From: Sporobacter sp963663605 | Lineage (GTDB): Bacteria > Bacillota > Clostridia > Oscillospirales > Oscillospiraceae | Reading direction: 5' to 3' | Length of the DNA stretch: 64,000 nt | Assembly (NCBI GenBank): GCA_963663605.2 | Contig: CAXXVF010000002.1 | Location: 1,364,001 to 1,428,000 of the forward strand | Shown here: positions 25,712 to 32,883 of the stretch, piece by piece | Layout of the letters: each line of letters opens with the position of its first letter | Numbering within the stretch: position 1 is the stretch's first letter | The notes under the pieces: generated by a model | Seen by the model: only the letters and a program-made list of their open reading frames with translations | Told to the model about the DNA's origin: nothing | The model's database searches: none | Position numbers and translations under genes: made by a program

Positions 25712-26986
25712 ATGAGCAATAATATACTGTATATAACAGGCGATGAATTCAAAGCCGCCGTACTGGAAAGCGATATCCCAGTCATCATCGACTTTTTCTC
25801 CGACGACTGCGCGCCGTGCGACGTGCTCGCGCCGATTTTTGAAAAAATGGCAGAAAAATACGCCGGGCACATCAAGTTCGTCAAGATGCACCGCCAGGAA
25901 AACCGCGCATTTGCGCAAAGCCTCAATGTGTCCGGCAGCCCGACGGTGCTGTTTTTCAAGGACGGCGGGGAGATCGGCACGCGCCTTTCGGGATTTATGA
26001 ACAAACCGCAGGTCAGAAAGGCCATCGAAGAGGTGCTCGGCGATGTGCTCCCAAAAGAACCGATCAAACGCGTCGACTGCGACGTTTTAATCCTCGGCGC
26101 GGGCGCGGCCGGCCTGTCGGCCGCCATCTATACCGCGCGGGCCAAGCTCAATACGGTCGTTTTGGATATCAGCGTTCCGGGCGGCCAGGCCGCGTCCACC
26201 TACCACATTGAAAACTATCCGGGCACGCCCGGCATGGTCCGGGGCCGGGACCTGATCGCTAACATGCGCGAACAGGCGCTGTCATTCGGCGCTAACATCG
26301 ACGATCTCAAGGAAATCTTTGAAATACACTTAAGCGATGAACCCAAATATGTCCTCGCGGAGGACACGGAATATTACGCCAAAACCGTCATCGTAGCCGC
26401 AGGCGCAAGTCCCCGTACGCTCCCCGCCGCGGGCGCCGACGAATACAAGGGACGGGGCGTACACTACTGCGCAACGTGCGACGGCTCCATGTACGAAGGA
26501 CGCAAGGTCGTCGTCGTCGGCGGCGGCAACGCGGCTATTGACGAAGCGCTGTTTTTAACGCGTTACGCCAGCCATGTGACGATCATTCACCGCAGCGCGT
26601 TCCGCGCCGCCAAGGGCGCGCAGGACACCGCCTTTGACAATGCTAAAATCGACGTCGTCTACGATTCGAAAGTCACGAAGGTCAACGGGCTGGACTATTC
26701 GCTCGAGAGCGTCGAGGTCGAGAACCTCAAGACCGGCGCGGTCACCGAGCTCCCGACGGACGGCGCGTTCGTCTACATCGGTACGGAGCCGGCGTCCGCC
26801 CCGTTTGCCGGGCAGCTTGAGCTTGACGCGGACGGTTATATCGTAGCCGGCGAGGACACAAAGACGAATATCGGCGGCGTATTCGCAGCGGGCGATATCC
26901 GCACAAAACCCCTGCGGCAGGTCGTAACGGCGGCTTCCGACGGCGCGGTCGCCGGGATCATGGCGGAAAAATACATCGGCTGCTGA
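25712..26986 (+). CDS. Thioredoxin-thioredoxin reductase fusion
   Basis: Residues 1-105 are a thioredoxin fold with C33/C36 in DDCAPC. The usual Trp before the first Cys is Asp, and the motif is CAPC rather than CGPC, so redox potential and partners probably differ from housekeeping thioredoxin. Residues about 110-424 are a low-molecular-weight thioredoxin reductase: FAD motif LILGAGAAGLSAA, active site C253/C256 (CATC), NADPH motif VVVGGGNAAIDEA and C-terminal GVFAAGDIR. A fused pair can pass electrons from NADPH to thiols of a dedicated client. It starts 40 bp after the radical SAM gene behind GAAAGGACG, so the Cys-rich peptide or the DUF5714 cysteines are plausible targets. Confidence 0.9.
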   Translation: MSNNILYITGDEFKAAVLESDIPVIIDFFSDDCAPCDVLAPIFEKMAEKYAGHIKFVKMHRQENRAFAQSLNVSGSPTVLFFKDGGEIGTRLSGFMNKPQVRKAIEEVLGDVLPKEPIKRVDCDVLILGAGAAGLSAAIYTARAKLNTVVLDISVPGGQAASTYHIENYPGTPGMVRGRDLIANMREQALSFGANIDDLKEIFEIHLSDEPKYVLAEDTEYYAKTVIVAAGASPRTLPAAGADEYKGRGVHYCATCDGSMYEGRKVVVVGGGNAAIDEALFLTRYASHVTIIHRSAFRAAKGAQDTAFDNAKIDVVYDSKVTKVNGLDYSLESVEVENLKTGAVTELPTDGAFVYIGTEPASAPFAGQLELDADGYIVAGEDTKTNIGGVFAAGDIRTKPLRQVVTAASDGAVAGIMAEKYIGC

Positions 26987-27081
26987 AGGGTATCCGCCTG
27001 CGCACATCCGGAAGACGTATCAAAACATCCCGTTTTGGTAAAAATCAATCCCAGATAACATTTTTTAAAGGGGGAAAACCC

Positions 27082-27228
27082 ATGCTGTCGTTGTCCATTA
27101 CAGAAAAAGAAGCCGAATTGCTCCGAAAATCGATCAGCCACTGCCTGGCCACCTGCAAGGAGGGCGGCGCCAAAGACGGCTGCACCGACTGCGCAGCCCT
27201 TGAAAATCTCCTGAAAAGATTACCGTAG
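27082..27228 (+). CDS. 48-residue four-Cys protein at the end of the Cys-rich cluster
   Basis: ATG 27082 follows AAAGGGGG at a good distance. The product has an acidic helix (SITEKEAELLRKSIS), then C-x3-C-x8-C-x2-C (HCLATCKEGGAKDGCTDC), and a short basic C-terminal helix. The four Cys could bind zinc or an Fe-S cluster. I do not recognise a named family. It is 95 bp after the thioredoxin reductase fusion and before the shared terminator, so it probably belongs to the same transcript. It may be a second substrate or an accessory binding protein. Confidence 0.62.
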   Translation: MLSLSITEKEAELLRKSISHCLATCKEGGAKDGCTDCAALENLLKRLP

Positions 27229-27251
27229 GACACTCCGTTTGAAGAATCCCG

Positions 27252-27299
27252 AAAAAACGCCCGTCGGAGCGCATCTGAAGTCTCCAACGGGCGTTTTTT
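27252..27299. terminator. Bidirectional rho-independent terminator
   Basis: ACGCCCGT pairs with ACGGGCGT and inner GGAG with CTCC, flanked by AAAAAA on the left and TTTTTT on the right. It ends the plus-strand Cys-rich cluster and the minus-strand SanA-like gene. Confidence 0.88.
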
Positions 27300-27309
27300 G
27301 TTTTTTCTT

Positions 27310-27999
27310 TCAGTCCGTCACATCGCCGTTGCCGGACACCGGTATCACTTCACCCAGATATGTCGGCAGGGGCTTGAATACGCAGCAGATCGCGTCTTTT
27401 GTCCGTGCGAGTATCTCACGCAGATCGCGCAGCGTCTGTCCCCGGTAGCTGACATCTTCCGCGGCCACGCCCCAGGCCTCAAGGCCAAGCGCGCGCGCGT
27501 CATACAGCGCGCGGTACAGGTGGTAGCCCTGCGTGACGATGACGATCTTTTCTGCGGCAAAGACGTCGCGCGCCCGGTACATGCTCTCATAGGTCGAAAA
27601 CCCGGCGTGATCCTGAAAGATATGCTCCGAGGGCACGCCGGCGTCAACGGCATATTCTTTCATCACCAGGACTTCGTTGTAGTTGATCTTGCTGTTGTCG
27701 CCGCTCATTAAAATCCGGTCGGATGCGCCGAGCTCATACAGCTCGATGCCCTTTTCAAGACGGTCTTCGAGCATGAGGCTGGGGTATTTGTTGCTGTAGA
27801 CGCCCGCGCCGAGGATCAGTATGCAGTCGACGTCCTGAAGTTCCGATGTCGCCGTTTCGCTCAGGATATATTCCGAACCGTTAATAACGACGTATCGATT
27901 CAGAACAATGAACACCGATGCGCATATCAAAGCAAATACAACAGCAGCGGAAAACAGCTTTTTTATGATTTTCCCTTTTCTCTTTTCTCTTTTTGTCAT
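27310..27999 (-). CDS. SanA/YdcF-like DUF218 membrane-anchored protein
   Basis: The 229-residue protein has a basic N-terminus, one transmembrane helix (about 14-33) and a DUF218 domain: ILILGAGVYSN, PSLMLEDRLEKGIELY, ILMSGDN, NEVLVMKEYAVDAGVP and IVTQGYHLYRA. E. coli SanA affects envelope permeability to vancomycin; the chemistry of the family is unknown. ATG 27999 is preceded by GAGG. A GC-rich hairpin lies just upstream. Confidence 0.85.
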   Translation of the reverse strand: MTKREKRKGKIIKKLFSAAVVFALICASVFIVLNRYVVINGSEYILSETATSELQDVDCILILGAGVYSNKYPSLMLEDRLEKGIELYELGASDRILMSGDNSKINYNEVLVMKEYAVDAGVPSEHIFQDHAGFSTYESMYRARDVFAAEKIVIVTQGYHLYRALYDARALGLEAWGVAAEDVSYRGQTLRDLREILARTKDAICCVFKPLPTYLGEVIPVSGNGDVTD

Positions 28000-28052
28000 G
28001 AAAACCTCATAAATAATCCGGCACAGGGTCCGGAAGCTTGCCATACATTTCT

Positions 28053-28082
28053 GGCGCTTTGCCCGGCGACGGGTAAAGCGCC
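28053..28082. other. GC-rich hairpin between zinc-ribbon and SanA-like genes
   Basis: GGCGCTTTGCCCG pairs with CGGGTAAAGCGCC over a GCGA loop. There is no T-run on either strand, so a terminator is doubtful. It may be an mRNA-stabilising or regulatory hairpin in the SanA leader. Confidence 0.45.
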
Positions 28083-28141
28083 GTTATAGTATTTCAGTTG
28101 TTGCGTTTTTGAATCATTCAGCAGACACTATATAAGAAGGC

Positions 28142-28606
28142 TTATTCGACTTTTTGCCCGCAGCCCGAACAGAAAAGCGCGCCTTCGCCCAGCGGTTTTC
28201 CGCAGTTTTCACAGGCATTCACTTCAGCCGGTATGTCTTCTTCGACAGGCGGCTCGGGCAGTTTCGTCCCGCAGGCCGTACAGAACAACGCGCCGTCCTT
28301 CATTTCGGCCCCGTAATTCGGGCAGCGTTCAACGCCTTTGAGTTTCAACAGCTGTTCTTCATATTCTTCGATTTTCAGCTTCGCTTCCCGGACGGCCGAG
28401 ACGTATTCGGTCAGGTTTTCATCGGGCGCTTCACCAAACAATTCAACATACCGCTCGCCGAGCTTCGTATAATTGTCCCATATGTTTTTATTTTCCGCTG
28501 AAATCTGTGTATTTATTTTTGCGCTTTCAGCCATGGCTTTTGTTTTCTTGATCGCCCCCTGGCTTGTTTGTGTAACTTTTTTGCCGATATCTTCAAAAAA
28601 AGCCAT
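28142..28606 (-). CDS. Small protein with two C-terminal zinc ribbons, one degenerate
   Basis: The 154-residue product has a helical N-terminal part (about 1-85, Lys/Glu-rich, coiled-coil-like) followed by two zinc ribbons. The second is intact (CENC...CSGC). In the first, the second Cys of the leading pair is Tyr (CPNYGAEM...CTAC), which should weaken or abolish zinc binding. Start is ATG 28606 with GAGAGG nine bases upstream. No partner or function can be stated. Confidence 0.7.
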   Translation of the reverse strand: MAFFEDIGKKVTQTSQGAIKKTKAMAESAKINTQISAENKNIWDNYTKLGERYVELFGEAPDENLTEYVSAVREAKLKIEEYEEQLLKLKGVERCPNYGAEMKDGALFCTACGTKLPEPPVEEDIPAEVNACENCGKPLGEGALFCSGCGQKVE

Positions 28607-28725
28607 TTTCATCGTCCTCTCAAGCAAATCTTATTTCTGCCGCGTATAAATTCGCTTCAACTCTAGCATACGCGCTTGTATTTTTCAATTGTTTTGTGCC
28701 GATGCCGTTTTATACCGCCTGTTAA

Positions 28726-28989
28726 TAACGATGTATAATCACATCGTTAATCCACATAATATAAGCGGACACGACAAGTGCTTTGGTTTCAAAGTTCCGG
28801 TGTCTTAAAATTGAATAGTCGAGCAGGTTTGGTTTGAACTGGGAGATGATTGTGTTGAAGGACGTCGAACGGCCCACGGGATGCGTCTCCTGACGGCACG
28901 TGGACAAGAAGTTATAGACTGACCGTTTCTCGCGTATAGCTGAACGTTTGCTTGGAAGAGACAGGGATCTTAAAGATCCCTGTCTCTTC
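28726..28989. repeat. Segment bounded by two perfect palindromes, no credible gene
   Basis: Left: TAACGATGT/ACATCGTTA with a 6-base loop (28726-28749). Right: a 17-bp perfect inverted repeat around one base (28955-28989, arm GAAGAGACAGGGATCTT). Between them about 200 bp hold only an 89-codon minus-strand open frame that I do not recognise; it may be a transposase or intron remnant. The whole 28607-29051 gap shows nothing else. Possibilities are a small non-coding RNA, a miniature mobile element or a decayed insertion. Confidence 0.45.
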
Positions 28990-29051
28990 ATACGTCGAAA
29001 AATACTTTTTCGAGAAATGGATTTTCTTTTTTAAGCCTCTCCTATCCTGAC

Positions 29052-31100
29052 TTAAAAGGTCCCGATGTCCCGTGCGATCGTAAACGCCGTGCTGGTGGCC
29101 TCGTGGATGTTTTTCGGCGCAAGGCAGTCGCCGATCTGATGAAACTCCGGCGCGCAGAATTTCAGCGCGTCCGCTTCATCGTGCAGCGGACTCTGGCCGA
29201 CGGCGTAAATGACCGTATCGGCTTTAAATAACGTCCGGCTGCCGATTTCAGCGTCCGATCGGATACTCAGCCCGAAACTGTTCGACTGCTGCACCGCCTT
29301 TAAAACGGTCGGACAGACAGGGAGCGAATAGTCGTCTCCGGCATATTCGCCGACAACGCCTTTTTCGTTTATTTCGACCGCTTTTGTCGACGTCGAAATG
29401 CCGATTTCATGCTTTTTGATCTCTTCGGCAAGCGCCAGCGCGTGAATGGGATTGCCGCCGTCGGACAGGCAGTTCATCATTTCCAGGATAGTGACCTTTC
29501 GGCCCATTCCCGCAAGGTAGATGGCCAGTTCTATACCGACGAGGCCGCCGCCTAAAACCACGATCTTCCCGCCGGTCTTATCCGGCCGGAAGTAGGCTTC
29601 CTCCGCGCCCATGACATTCAGACCGTCGATGCCCTTGATTTTCGGCTTGACGGGGCACGCCCCGAGCGCGGCGATGATAACGTCGCTTCCGGCCGATTCG
29701 GCAAACGCCGCAGTCGCTGCCGTATTCAGGCGCACTTCAACGTCGGACCGCAGGAGCATCCGCTCCTGATAATCGAGATAATCGCGCAGTTTCTTTTTAA
29801 ACGGTACATTTTCCTCACAGCGGAGCGCGCCGCCCAGCCTTCCGGTTTTTTCGATCAGCGTAACGCTGTGGCCGCGTGCGGACGCCGTCAGCGCCGCCTG
29901 CATTCCGGCGACGCCGCCGCCGCCGACGAGCACCTTCTTTGGCTGTGCAGCGGGCAGCTCGAACCGGACGGCCTGCTCAAACCCGATCTCCGGATTGACG
30001 GCGCATTTATATTGACGTTTGGTCGTTATACCCGAAAAACAGACGAAGCATCTCATACACGGCCGGATTTCGTCTGTTTTTCCGGCGCGCGCCTTTTTCG
30101 GCATATCGGGATCGGCCAGAAGCGCCCGTGCGGCATAGACGACGTCGGCTTTCCCCGATGCAATGATCTCTTCCATATGCTCGGCTTCCGACAGCGCGCC
30201 CACAGCCGCCACCGGCGTTTTGACATGCTTTTTTATCTCGGCGGCAAATCGGACGTTGACGCCATCGGGCAGGAACATGCTCGGATGGGTCACAGTGAAG
30301 ACCTCCGGCACTTCATGACTGCCCGCCGATACGTGTATCATATCGACATGGCCTTCAAGCTGTCGGGCGATCGCGACGCCCTCGTCGATATCGTATCCGC
30401 CCGGATGGCACTCGGAACCGCTTATGCGGATGTCGACGGGAAATCCGCGCCCGCATTTTTGTTTGATCCGGTCGCAGATAGCGATCGGCAGACGGCAGCG
30501 GTTCTCCAGGCTTCCGCCCCATCTGTCCTTACGGGTATTGTTCTGCGGCTGCAAAAACTGCGACAGGAGCCAGCCGTGCCCGCTATGTACCATAACCATG
30601 CCGAAACCGCAGAATTTGGCATAGGCCGCCGCGTCGGCATAGGCCTCAATCGTCTCCTCGATGATAGATTCCGGCATAGCGGGGATCAGGTCCCCGTTCT
30701 CGTCGCAGCTGTCTACCGCACCGTAAATCTGGTGCCCGCATTCAGCAGAGTATCTGGCAAAACGCCCCGCGTGCTGCAGCTCGACGCACGCGACGGCGCC
30801 GTGCCGGCTGATGGATGTCGCCAGCCGGTAAAGCGGGGCGAGCGCATGCGGATCGTCCAGATAATGCCCGCTTCGCCCGGCCGCTCCCCTTTTACTGTCC
30901 GGAGCGGTCGAACCGATGCAGACCGTCGCCGCGCCGCCTTTGGCTTTTCGCTCGTAAAACGCGATGCTTTCCCCGTTGGGATACAGCTGGCTCGTCAGAT
31001 ACTCGTAACCGACCGGCGCCGCAAAATACCGGTTTCGAAAAACCGTCCCTCCCAGCTTAATGGGCGAAAACAAATGAGGATACTTCATATTCGTTATCAA
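29052..31100 (-). CDS. FMN/FAD/4Fe-4S NADH:flavin oxidoreductase (2-enoate reductase/BaiCD-like)
   Basis: The 682-residue enzyme has an N-terminal Old Yellow Enzyme barrel (about 1-360) with HSGHGWLLSQFLQP and RWGGSLENRCRL, a [4Fe-4S] motif (CMRCFVC plus a downstream Cys, CAVNPEIG), and a C-terminal FAD/NAD(P) domain (VGGGVAGMQAAL, VVLGGGLVGIELA). This domain order is that of 2,4-dienoyl-CoA reductase, 2-enoate reductase and bile-acid BaiCD/BaiH enzymes. It probably reduces an activated C=C bond; the substrate is unknown. TTG 31100 has AGGAG about 11 bases upstream; ATG 31088 lacks one. No transporter or regulator adjoins it. Confidence 0.88.
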   Translation of the reverse strand: MITNMKYPHLFSPIKLGGTVFRNRYFAAPVGYEYLTSQLYPNGESIAFYERKAKGGAATVCIGSTAPDSKRGAAGRSGHYLDDPHALAPLYRLATSISRHGAVACVELQHAGRFARYSAECGHQIYGAVDSCDENGDLIPAMPESIIEETIEAYADAAAYAKFCGFGMVMVHSGHGWLLSQFLQPQNNTRKDRWGGSLENRCRLPIAICDRIKQKCGRGFPVDIRISGSECHPGGYDIDEGVAIARQLEGHVDMIHVSAGSHEVPEVFTVTHPSMFLPDGVNVRFAAEIKKHVKTPVAAVGALSEAEHMEEIIASGKADVVYAARALLADPDMPKKARAGKTDEIRPCMRCFVCFSGITTKRQYKCAVNPEIGFEQAVRFELPAAQPKKVLVGGGGVAGMQAALTASARGHSVTLIEKTGRLGGALRCEENVPFKKKLRDYLDYQERMLLRSDVEVRLNTAATAAFAESAGSDVIIAALGACPVKPKIKGIDGLNVMGAEEAYFRPDKTGGKIVVLGGGLVGIELAIYLAGMGRKVTILEMMNCLSDGGNPIHALALAEEIKKHEIGISTSTKAVEINEKGVVGEYAGDDYSLPVCPTVLKAVQQSNSFGLSIRSDAEIGSRTLFKADTVIYAVGQSPLHDEADALKFCAPEFHQIGDCLAPKNIHEATSTAFTIARDIGTF

Positions 31101-31132
31101 TACCGCACGCTCCTAACTCTCCTTCAATAATC

Positions 31133-31168
31133 AAAAGTGCAGCGAAGCTTAATAGGCTCCGCTGCACT
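31133..31168 (-). terminator. Terminator of the desulfoferrodoxin gene
   Basis: On the minus strand AGTGCAGCG pairs with CGCTGCACT, followed by TTTTGATT. It sits 10 bp after the dfx stop and before the oxidoreductase start. Confidence 0.72.
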
Positions 31169-31177
31169 CGTTTCGCG

Positions 31178-31561
31178 CTAAATATCCGCTTTCCACAGGC
31201 CGTGAATGCTGCAGTATTCGTAGGCCGCCACAGGTTTGTCGTCAATAAGGGTGAACTCCACGATCGGCTGCTCGCCGGGCTTGAAGCATTTGCGCTGGCC
31301 GCCCTTTTCGGTCTGCAGATAGACCCACATGATATAGTGCTCCGGAAGCATGGGGTGGATCACGGAACCAATTTGCACGGTCACCTTGTTCCCGTTGACC
31401 GTAACGGCCGGAACATGTTTTTCCTGCGCGGCATCAACCGTATTTGCTTTAAGTTCTGCCATTTCCTCTCCGCAGCAGGAGATCGGCTTGCCGGACGCGT
31501 AGATCATGCCAACGATGTTTCCGCAATGTTTACAAATAAAGAAACGTGTTTCACAGTTCAT
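31178..31561 (-). CDS. dfx: Desulfoferrodoxin (2Fe superoxide reductase)
   Basis: The 127-residue protein has a desulforedoxin-type rubredoxin site C10/C13/C29/C30 and the superoxide reductase site with EKHVP (Glu47, Lys48, His49), further His in HPMLPEHYIMW, and C117/H120 near the end. It reduces superoxide to peroxide in the cytoplasm without making O2, a standard anaerobe defence. ATG 31561 is behind AAAGAGGAATTT. A perfect 7-bp inverted repeat lies about 63 bp upstream and may be an operator. Confidence 0.96.
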   Translation of the reverse strand: MNCETRFFICKHCGNIVGMIYASGKPISCCGEEMAELKANTVDAAQEKHVPAVTVNGNKVTVQIGSVIHPMLPEHYIMWVYLQTEKGGQRKCFKPGEQPIVEFTLIDDKPVAAYEYCSIHGLWKADI

Positions 31562-31623
31562 AAATTCCTCTTTCCGCCGCTGCGCCGGCTGTCATCGGCG
31601 CCTCTTGTCATGCGCAGTTTTTT

Positions 31624-31642
31624 ATTTGACAGGGCGTCAAAT
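31624..31642. promoter_or_regulatory. Inverted repeat upstream of dfx, candidate operator
   Basis: ATTTGAC-AGGGC-GTCAAAT is a perfect 7-bp dyad with a 5-bp centre. It is not a PerR or Fur box as I know them. No convincing promoter was found at it, so its role is inferred only from position. Confidence 0.4.
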
Positions 31643-32030
31643 CATTGCCTTCCGTCGTCTTTTGTCACATAAAAAGAATATCATACCGCCGCAGTGCGCG
31701 CAATACCGCCGTTTGTCTGACTGTGATTTTTTTACCTTCGGCTAGATGATATGCAACAAATTCTATAGCCTTTTTTTTAGCTATTTTTATAAATTTTCTC
31801 TTTTGCTAATAAGCCGCCCTATTGTTTTATGTTAACACCCCGAGCCCTGTTCAATAATCATTTCTTTCTCATTATTGTCGTCATATTCCGAGGAATTGCC
31901 ATAATTTCTCACATTGTTTTTCTTTTTCAGCGTTATATCAGCTTGCTTTATTCCAATTTAGGTAAACAAGAAACCTGGCGCACAACAAACGCCAGCCGGG
32001 CATTCTGTATTTTTATGTCTACTTTTTAGT
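31643..32030. other. AT-rich intergenic region
   Basis: About 390 bp between the dfx upstream region and the first promoter of the prophage-like block. It is T-rich with homopolymer runs (near 31728 and 31771). I see no gene, RNA core or repeat in it. Confidence 0.5.
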
Positions 32031-32058
32031 TTGCATTTTCAGGTATTTATGTTATATT
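32031..32058 (+). promoter_or_regulatory. Candidate promoter for a small plus-strand ORF
   Basis: TTGCAT (32031-32036), a 16-bp spacer and TATATT (32053-32058). It precedes a strong AAAGGAGGG ribosome binding site at 32088-32096. Confidence 0.4.
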
Positions 32059-32101
32059 TATGTTATTGCATCTCTTGTGCACGAACAAAGGAGGGATAAG
32101 T

Positions 32102-32236
32102 TTGGAAGAACAGGAATTCATCGCGCTGCAAAAGAAGCTCGGCGATACGGCTATTGTTTTTCTGCTTCTTGCCGGCTTACCAGATAGCGAAGATACCTCA
32201 GAGCCTCCATCTTCCTGTCCGCAGAAAGGGCATTGA
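32102..32236 (+). CDS. Possible small protein convergent with the XRE repressor
   Basis: TTG 32102 follows AAAGGAGGGATAAG and opens a 44-codon frame (LEEQEFIALQKKLGD, then a hydrophobic AIVFLLLAGLP). It overlaps the 3' end of the convergent XRE gene by 86 bp. The acidic start resembles short proteins often found near clostridial phage repressors, but the tail is probably altered. It may be a truncated remnant. Evidence is the ribosome binding site and promoter only. Confidence 0.35.
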   Translation: MEEQEFIALQKKLGDTAIVFLLLAGLPDSEDTSEPPSSCPQKGH

Positions 32237-32546
32237 ATAAAACAAGATTCTGTCTTGCCTGCTCGTCGCTCCAATCCGGAGCGTCGAGCTTTTCTTTTAC
32301 CAGTGTCATGAGCTGCTCTAAGAGCGCCTTGTTCTCTCCCCCGTTCACATCATCCGCTTCATTGTCCGTGAGGTAACTGAGCGGGACATTGAAATACGCT
32401 GCGATTTTGACTAGCCGCTCGTGCTTGGGAATGCTGTTCCCTCTTTTCCACTCGCTTAAACTGCTCTGTGAGATACCGAGATCCTTAGCCAATCTGTACG
32501 CCGTGATACCGTATTCTTTCAACAATTTCTCCAATCGGTCATACAT
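32151..32546 (-). CDS. XRE-family phage-type repressor
   Basis: The 131-residue protein has an N-terminal helix-turn-helix (AYRLAKDLGISQSSLSEWKRG, about residues 16-36) and KIAAYFNVPLSYLTD, then a helical C-terminal region for oligomerisation. No peptidase domain is present, so it is not a LexA/CI-type self-cleaving repressor. It is divergent from a strong plus-strand promoter overlapped by three matching operator-like repeats, the usual phage or ICE control layout. Confidence 0.85.
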   Translation of the reverse strand: MYDRLEKLLKEYGITAYRLAKDLGISQSSLSEWKRGNSIPKHERLVKIAAYFNVPLSYLTDNEADDVNGGENKALLEQLMTLVKEKLDAPDWSDEQARQNLVLFNALSADRKMEALRYLRYLVSRQEAEKQ

Positions 32547-32591
32547 ATTTTTGTCACCTCTGCCATTATTTGATAATCGCGGTACCTTTCG

Positions 32592-32671
32592 TTGACTTGC
32601 TACAAAATTGTTTGTATTATGGGAAGTAGCTACAATTTTGTTCGTAATAATACAAAATTGTTTTTATTATA
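32592..32671 (+). promoter_or_regulatory. Rightward promoter with three operator-like repeats
   Basis: TTGACT (32592-32597), a 17-bp spacer and TATTAT (32615-32620) point to the Cys-rich phage-type genes. ACAAAATTGT occurs at 32602-32611, in inverted form at 32632-32641 and again at 32652-32661. The first lies between -35 and -10. This fits autorepression and rightward repression by the adjacent XRE protein. Confidence 0.68.
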
Positions 32672-32883
32672 AAGAAAGGCGGTATATATAAAAGTTATAA
32701 TCAGGCGGCGCGCCGCCGCCTAATACAGCTTGAATTAATGCCCACGCCCATCGGCATCTCCGGACAAACCTTATTACTTAATATACTGCATGTTTCGGAC
32801 GCCGTCAACCACGATTTTGTAGCATTTACCGGAATATGTAACTGTTAACGGTTATCCAAACCAATACAAGGAAGGTGTACGCG
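32672..32883 (+). other. Leader region with GC palindrome
   Basis: AGGCGGCG/CGCCGCCT (32703-32721) forms a perfect 8-bp hairpin with 3-base loop and no T-run. A 35-codon frame from ATG 32734 has no ribosome binding site and is not called. Nothing else is recognised. Confidence 0.45.

Noticed and set aside
28722..28991. 89-codon minus-strand ORF in the palindrome-bounded segment
   Set aside because: It starts inside the large palindrome, has no ribosome binding site and no family I recognise, so I treat it as non-coding or a remnant.
32734..32841. 35-codon plus-strand frame before the phage-type genes
   Set aside because: No ribosome binding site and no recognisable motif, although it lies downstream of the rightward promoter.
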